Origin: an uncultured Oscillibacter sp.
GTDB lineage: Bacteria; Bacillota; Clostridia; Oscillospirales; Oscillospiraceae
NCBI GenBank assembly: GCA_910586735.1
Contig: CAJUJW010000092.1
Span: forward strand, 1-8,280
Direction of reading: 5' to 3'
DNA length: 8,280 nucleotides
Shown here: positions 5,358-8,280 of the stretch, piece after piece
How positions within the stretch are numbered: position 1 is the stretch's first letter
How the letters are laid out: every line of letters starts with the position of its first letter
Notes under the pieces: model-generated
The model's input: only the letters and a program-made list of their open reading frames with translations
What the model was told of the DNA's origin: nothing
Databases searched by the model: none
Made by a program: the position numbers and the translations under genes

Positions 5358-6433
5358 AAAAATGGATCTGTCTGCTGTTCCTCCTCCTGGCCCTGACGGT
5401 GGAGGCCCGGGCGGCGGAGCTGCCGGGAGAGCTGGCGGACGCGGCGCCGGAGGCGGCGGGGGACATGCTGGACATCAAGGACCTCTCGGGCCCGGAGGGA
5501 TTTTCCCAGGGCCTGGCGGGCATCGCCCGGCGTCTGGCGGGGGAGGCGAAGGCCGTCCTGCGCCAGCGCCTCCGGGGGGCGGCGTCCATCCTGCTGGTGG
5601 CGGTGGCCTGCGGCGCGGTGGACGGCTTCGCCCGGGGGACCGGGGAGGGGAAGGCGGCGGCATTCCTGCCCATGGCCGGGGCCCTGGCCGTCACACTGCT
5701 GACGGCGGGGAGTCTGGAGGACCTCATCGGCCTGGGGGCGGAGACCATCCGGGAGATGAACGTCTTCTCCAAGGCCCTGCTGCCCACGCTGGCGGCGGCC
5801 ACGGCGGCCTCCGGCGCGGTGACGACGGCCACCTTTCAGCAGGTGACCACCGTGTTCCTGACGGACCTTCTGATGGAGCTCATCGACGGACTGCTGATTC
5901 CCCTGGTGTATCTGTACATCGGGGCCCTGGCGGCGGGGGCCTGCCTGCCGGAGAACCGGCTGGGGGCCGTGGCCGAGGCTTTGAAGAAGATCATCACCTG
6001 GGCGCTGACCTCGTCCCTTCTGCTGTTTACGGTGTACCTCTCCGCCGTGCGGGTGGTGGCCGGGGCGGCGGACGGGGCCTCCGTGAAGGTGGCCAAGGCG
6101 GCCATCTCCGGCGCGGTGCCGGTGGTGGGGGGCATCATCGCCGAGGCGGCGGAGACCGTCCTGGCCGGGGCGGGGATGCTGAAAAACACCATCGGCATCT
6201 TCGGCATGCTGGCCATTCTGGCGGCCTGCGCCTACCCGTTCCTGCAACTGGGGGTCCAATACCTGCTGTACAAGCTGTCCGCCTTCCTGGCGGCGGCGGT
6301 GGGGGCCCCGGAGCTGTGCAAGCTCATCGACGGCCTGGGCGGGGCCTTCGGCCTGGTGCTGGGCATGACGGGCAGCTGCGCCCTGCTCCTGCTGGTGTCG
6401 GTGCTCAGCTCCGTGGCGGCGGTGACGCCATGA
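5354..6433 (+). CDS. spoIIIAE: Stage III sporulation protein AE, polytopic membrane protein
   Basis: This 359-residue protein has a cleavable-looking signal (basic MKKW, a hydrophobic stretch, then EARAAE with possible cleavage near residue 20-21). A small hydrophilic domain follows (about 22-73), then many membrane segments (roughly 75-92, 104-122, 176-197, 213-235, 280-300, 333-353, with others between). It is the largest membrane subunit of the SpoIIIA channel and permease-like in character. VFSKALLPTLAAATAASGAVTTA and NRLGAVAEALKK are family-like stretches. It is somewhat shorter than the Bacillus protein (about 400), mostly at the N-terminus. ATGA overlaps couple it to spoIIIAD and spoIIIAF. 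Confidence 0.95.
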   Translation: MKKWICLLFLLLALTVEARAAELPGELADAAPEAAGDMLDIKDLSGPEGFSQGLAGIARRLAGEAKAVLRQRLRGAASILLVAVACGAVDGFARGTGEGKAAAFLPMAGALAVTLLTAGSLEDLIGLGAETIREMNVFSKALLPTLAAATAASGAVTTATFQQVTTVFLTDLLMELIDGLLIPLVYLYIGALAAGACLPENRLGAVAEALKKIITWALTSSLLLFTVYLSAVRVVAGAADGASVKVAKAAISGAVPVVGGIIAEAAETVLAGAGMLKNTIGIFGMLAILAACAYPFLQLGVQYLLYKLSAFLAAAVGAPELCKLIDGLGGAFGLVLGMTGSCALLLLVSVLSSVAAVTP

Positions 6434-6912
6434 TCGCCGCGGTGAGAAGCTGGCTCACCTCCATCGCGGCGGTGACGCTGATGCTGACCGTGGTCCAGAC
6501 CCTGGTGCCGGAAGGGACCATCAAGAAGATCGCCGGGTTCACCGGGGGGCTGCTTCTGCTGGCGGCCCTGCTCCAGCCGGCGCTGAAGACGGACCTAGGG
6601 CGGCTGCGGCTGGACTTCTCCGACTATGAGAAGGCCATTGAGACAAGGGCGGAGGAGCTGGACGCCGCCGGAAAAGATGAGCTGGCGTTTATCATAGCCG
6701 GGCGGACGGCGGCATATATATCGGACAAAGCGGACGCGCTGGGTCTCAGAGTGGCGGCGCGGGTGGAGACAGAGCCGGGAGCGGACGGGGAGACGCCCCT
6801 TCCGGCCTCCGTGGACCTGACGGGCCCCTACTCCCGGGAGCTGGCGGATTGGATCGCCGTGGAGCTTGGAATTCCAGCGGAGAGGCAGGTTTGGCATGAA
6901 GGAAAAAACTGA
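6430..6912 (+). CDS. spoIIIAF: Stage III sporulation protein AF
   Basis: This 160-residue protein has two N-terminal membrane helices (about 8-25 and 33-50) followed by a soluble domain of about 110 residues, with a helical stretch DYEKAIETRAEELDAAGKDE. The opening, RSWLTSIAAVTLMLTVVQTL then PEGTIKKIAGFTGGLLLL, is the conserved SpoIIIAF signature. The soluble domain has been proposed to share the ring-building fold seen in SpoIIIAG and AH. It overlaps spoIIIAE by 4 bases and spoIIIAG by 17. The ribosome site is weak (GGCGGCGGTG), consistent with coupled initiation. Confidence 0.93.
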   Translation: MIAAVRSWLTSIAAVTLMLTVVQTLVPEGTIKKIAGFTGGLLLLAALLQPALKTDLGRLRLDFSDYEKAIETRAEELDAAGKDELAFIIAGRTAAYISDKADALGLRVAARVETEPGADGETPLPASVDLTGPYSRELADWIAVELGIPAERQVWHEGKN

Positions 6913-7420
6913 AGGAGCGCGAAAGATATGGGACAAATACAAGTACGCGGCGCTGGTGGCGCTGATCGGGGCGGGGCTCCTGCTGTGGCCGGCCCTTGGG
7001 GACGGGGAGACCGGCGCACCCCGGAAGCCCGCCCAGGCCGCCGGGGGCGGCTGGAACCTCCAGACCATCCAGACGGAGATGGAGGACATCCTGGGGGCCA
7101 TGGACGGCGTGGGCCAGGTGAAGGTGATGCTGACGGTGGAGTCCGACGGGGAGCGCCAGCTGGCCCAGGACACGGAGCTCAGCTACAGCGGGGACACCGC
7201 CGCCCCGGAGGACTATTCCCGGAAATCGGAGACGGTCCGCTTGGACGGCTCCTCCGGCGACGAGGCGGTGGTGGTGCGGACCACGTATCCCACCTATCGG
7301 GGGGCCCTGGTGGTGTGCCAGGGCGGCGGCAGCGCGGAGGTACGCCTGGCGGTGACGGGGGCGGTGGCGGCCCTCACCGGGCTGCCCACGGATCGGGTCA
7401 CGGTGGCAAAATGGCAGTGA
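6896..7420 (+). CDS. spoIIIAG: Stage III sporulation protein AG, ring-forming channel protein
   Basis: This 174-residue protein has one membrane helix (about 17-34) and a domain that lies between mother-cell and forespore membranes. SpoIIIAG forms a large ring with a ring-building motif related to type III secretion ring proteins. Seen here are the helix TIQTEMEDILGAMDGVGQVKVMLTV at the start of that domain, an inserted strand-rich segment (about 84-128), then TTYPTYRGALVVCQGG and a closing helix-strand pair (AEVRLAVTGAVAALTGL, RVTVAKW). The protein is shorter than the Bacillus version (about 230), through a short linker and insertion. ATG 6896 is preferred over the TTG at 6866 because GGAGAGG lies upstream and MKEKTEGARKIW is a normal N-terminus. 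Confidence 0.94.
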   Translation: MKEKTEGARKIWDKYKYAALVALIGAGLLLWPALGDGETGAPRKPAQAAGGGWNLQTIQTEMEDILGAMDGVGQVKVMLTVESDGERQLAQDTELSYSGDTAAPEDYSRKSETVRLDGSSGDEAVVVRTTYPTYRGALVVCQGGGSAEVRLAVTGAVAALTGLPTDRVTVAKWQ

Positions 7421-7443
7421 TTATTTGGAGGAGGAAAGGGTCT

Positions 7444-8082
7444 ATGAGCGCGAGATGGAAGCGGAACGCCGTGGTGGCGGTGATGGCGGTGCTGGTTTGC
7501 TCGGCAGTGGCGCTGAACTGGCTGTACACCGGCCGGGAGGTGCAGGACGCCTCCGGCAAGCTCCTGGGGGAGGCCCAGCTGGTCTCCGGCCAGGGGACGG
7601 GGGACGAAAAGGGCGAGAAAGCCGGCAAGGACGAAGCCTCCGGCAAGAAGGGGGAGGCCGGCCAGGAGGACCCCGGAACATCGGAGGAGACCGGGGCCCC
7701 GCCGGACGAGGGGATGATCTACACCGGGTCGGACTACTTCGCCTCCGCCCGGCTGACCCGGCAGCAGGCCAGGGACAACGCCATCTCCCTGCTCCAGGAG
7801 GCGGCGGAACAGGAGAACGCCGACGCGAGCGTTGCCAACGAGGCTTCCCAGGGCATCCAGGTTCTGGCATCCTACACCCTGGCGGAGGCCCAGATTGAGA
7901 ACCTGGTCACCGCCAAGGGCTACGCGGACTGCGTGGCTTTCATGGGGGACGAGAGCGTCAGCGTGGTGGTGTCCACCAAGAGCGGGGACCTGACCGCCGA
8001 GGACGTGGCGAAAATCACCGACATCACCATGACGGAGACGGGCTCCCCGGCGGGGGGGATCAAGATCATGGCGGCAAATTAG
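7444..8082 (+). CDS. spoIIIAH: Stage III sporulation protein AH, channel protein (SpoIIQ partner)
   Basis: This 212-residue protein has one N-terminal membrane helix (about 8-28), a long low-complexity linker (about 48-90) rich in Gly, Lys, Glu and Asp, and a C-terminal YscJ/FliF-like ring-building domain (about 97-212). YFASARLTRQQARDNAISLLQE (98-119) and DCVAFMGDESVSVVV are the recognisable family segments. In model species it binds SpoIIQ of the forespore to bridge the two membranes. SpoIIQ is not in this window. The ATG at 7444 has GGAGGAGG upstream at a good distance; the earlier in-frame ATG at 7411 overlaps spoIIIAG and is less likely. It is the last gene of the operon. No hairpin terminator follows. 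Confidence 0.95.
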   Translation: MSARWKRNAVVAVMAVLVCSAVALNWLYTGREVQDASGKLLGEAQLVSGQGTGDEKGEKAGKDEASGKKGEAGQEDPGTSEETGAPPDEGMIYTGSDYFASARLTRQQARDNAISLLQEAAEQENADASVANEASQGIQVLASYTLAEAQIENLVTAKGYADCVAFMGDESVSVVVSTKSGDLTAEDVAKITDITMTETGSPAGGIKIMAAN

Positions 8083-8085
8083 TGG

Positions 8086-8114
8086 TTGTAATTTCCCGGG
8101 GAGTATGGTATACT
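8086..8114 (+). promoter_or_regulatory. Promoter of the Asp23/Gls24-family gene
   Basis: TTGTAA (8086-8091), a 17-bp spacer and TATACT (8109-8114, 5 of 6 matches); the spacer ends TGG, giving an extended -10. It begins 4 bases after the spoIIIAH stop, so the downstream gene can be transcribed in vegetative cells independently of sporulation. Confidence 0.8.
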
Positions 8115-8115
8115 C
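8101..8115. promoter_or_regulatory. Inverted repeat over the -10 of the Asp23-family promoter
   Basis: GAGTAT and ATACTC are perfect 6-bp arms around GGT. The repeat covers the whole -10. It may be a repressor site or a by-product of the TATACT hexamer; there is no second copy in the window. Confidence 0.4.
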
Positions 8116-8183
8116 TTAGGGTGTGATCTCAGCGGAAACCCCGCCGGGATATCCGTTTCACGAAGGAAGGAATGAGGTACGCT

Positions 8184-8280
8184 ATGGCCGACAGCAAGGA
8201 ATATATGACTCTGCCGGAGGAAAATGGCAGCATCAACATCTCGGAGGAGGTCATCGCCGCCATCGCCGTGGGCGCGGTCC
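8184..8280 (+). CDS. Asp23/Gls24-family protein, N-terminal fragment
   Basis: Only 32 residues are visible before the window ends. The stretch NGSINISEEVIAAIAVGAV matches the start of the Asp23/Gls24 (DUF322) domain, whose usual opening is G.I.IS.EVIA.IA. Members of this family are small envelope- or stress-associated proteins; in Bacillus a member (YqhY) lies close downstream of spoIIIA, near nusB, so the context agrees. ATG 8184 has GAGG at 8174-8177 upstream. An in-frame ATG at 8172 is an alternative, preceded by GAAGGAAGG, and would add four residues. The precise function is not known from this fragment. Confidence 0.85.
   Translation, partial: MADSKEYMTLPEENGSINISEEVIAAIAVGAV

Noticed and set aside
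4982..6259. A 425-codon open frame on the minus strand opposite spoIIIAD and spoIIIAE
   Set aside because: It is a shadow of GC-rich coding DNA: the predicted protein is dominated by Gly, Arg, Pro, Gln and His with no domain, and the plus-strand genes are clear family members.
5362..6429. A long plus-strand frame inside spoIIIAE that continues in frame into spoIIIAF
   Set aside because: Only the part from 6430 on (SpoIIIAF) is real. The upstream part is a Gly/Arg-rich shadow and does not represent a fusion.
1..8280. Mobile elements, CRISPR arrays, tRNA or rRNA genes
   Set aside because: No transposase, regularly spaced repeats, tRNA-like cloverleaf or rRNA signature was seen on either strand.

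Overview
The window looks like chromosomal DNA from a GC-rich, endospore-forming member of the Clostridia. A gut Oscillospiraceae-type lineage is my best guess, based on gene content and composition, and I could not check it. The decisive evidence is a complete eight-gene spoIIIA operon, whose products build the mother cell-to-forespore channel. The genes are tightly packed, with strong AGGAGG-type ribosome sites and several GTG or TTG starts.

Layout, left to right. (1) Positions 1-812 hold the C-terminal two thirds of tyrosyl-tRNA synthetase, closed by a clear hairpin terminator. (2) Positions 887-2525 hold a small ECF-type sigma factor and, three bases downstream, a one-pass membrane protein that is very probably its anti-sigma partner. 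(3) A 13-bp hairpin at 2537-2566 separates this pair from a convergent two-gene unit on the minus strand: a four-helix membrane protein and an XRE-type repressor overlapping by ATGA. The unit's promoter (TTGACA, 17 bp, TGG-TATCTT) is flanked by two copies of the same palindrome, which makes autorepression a strong inference. (4) Divergent from this unit, positions 3354-8082 carry spoIIIAA, AB, AC, AD, AE, AF, AG and AH with overlaps or very short gaps. A sigma-E-like promoter can be proposed just upstream, built from a 10-bp direct repeat. (5) A good extended -10 promoter at 8086-8114 drives an Asp23/Gls24-family gene that runs off the right edge.

How the genes fit together. SpoIIIAA is the cytoplasmic ATPase, and AB, AC, AD, AE and AF are membrane parts of the mother-cell-side apparatus. 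AG and AH are the single-pass proteins whose ring-building domains lie between the two membranes. The most interesting non-coding region is 3208-3356. In about 150 bases it holds a repressor-controlled promoter facing left, a probable sporulation promoter facing right, and a possible hairpin over the spoIIIAA ribosome site and start codon. Nothing in the coding content looks like a wholly new system. The features most worth a second look are the operator-promoter geometry, possible cross-talk between the XRE module and spoIIIA, and the sigma/anti-sigma pair, which has no visible zinc anti-sigma motif.
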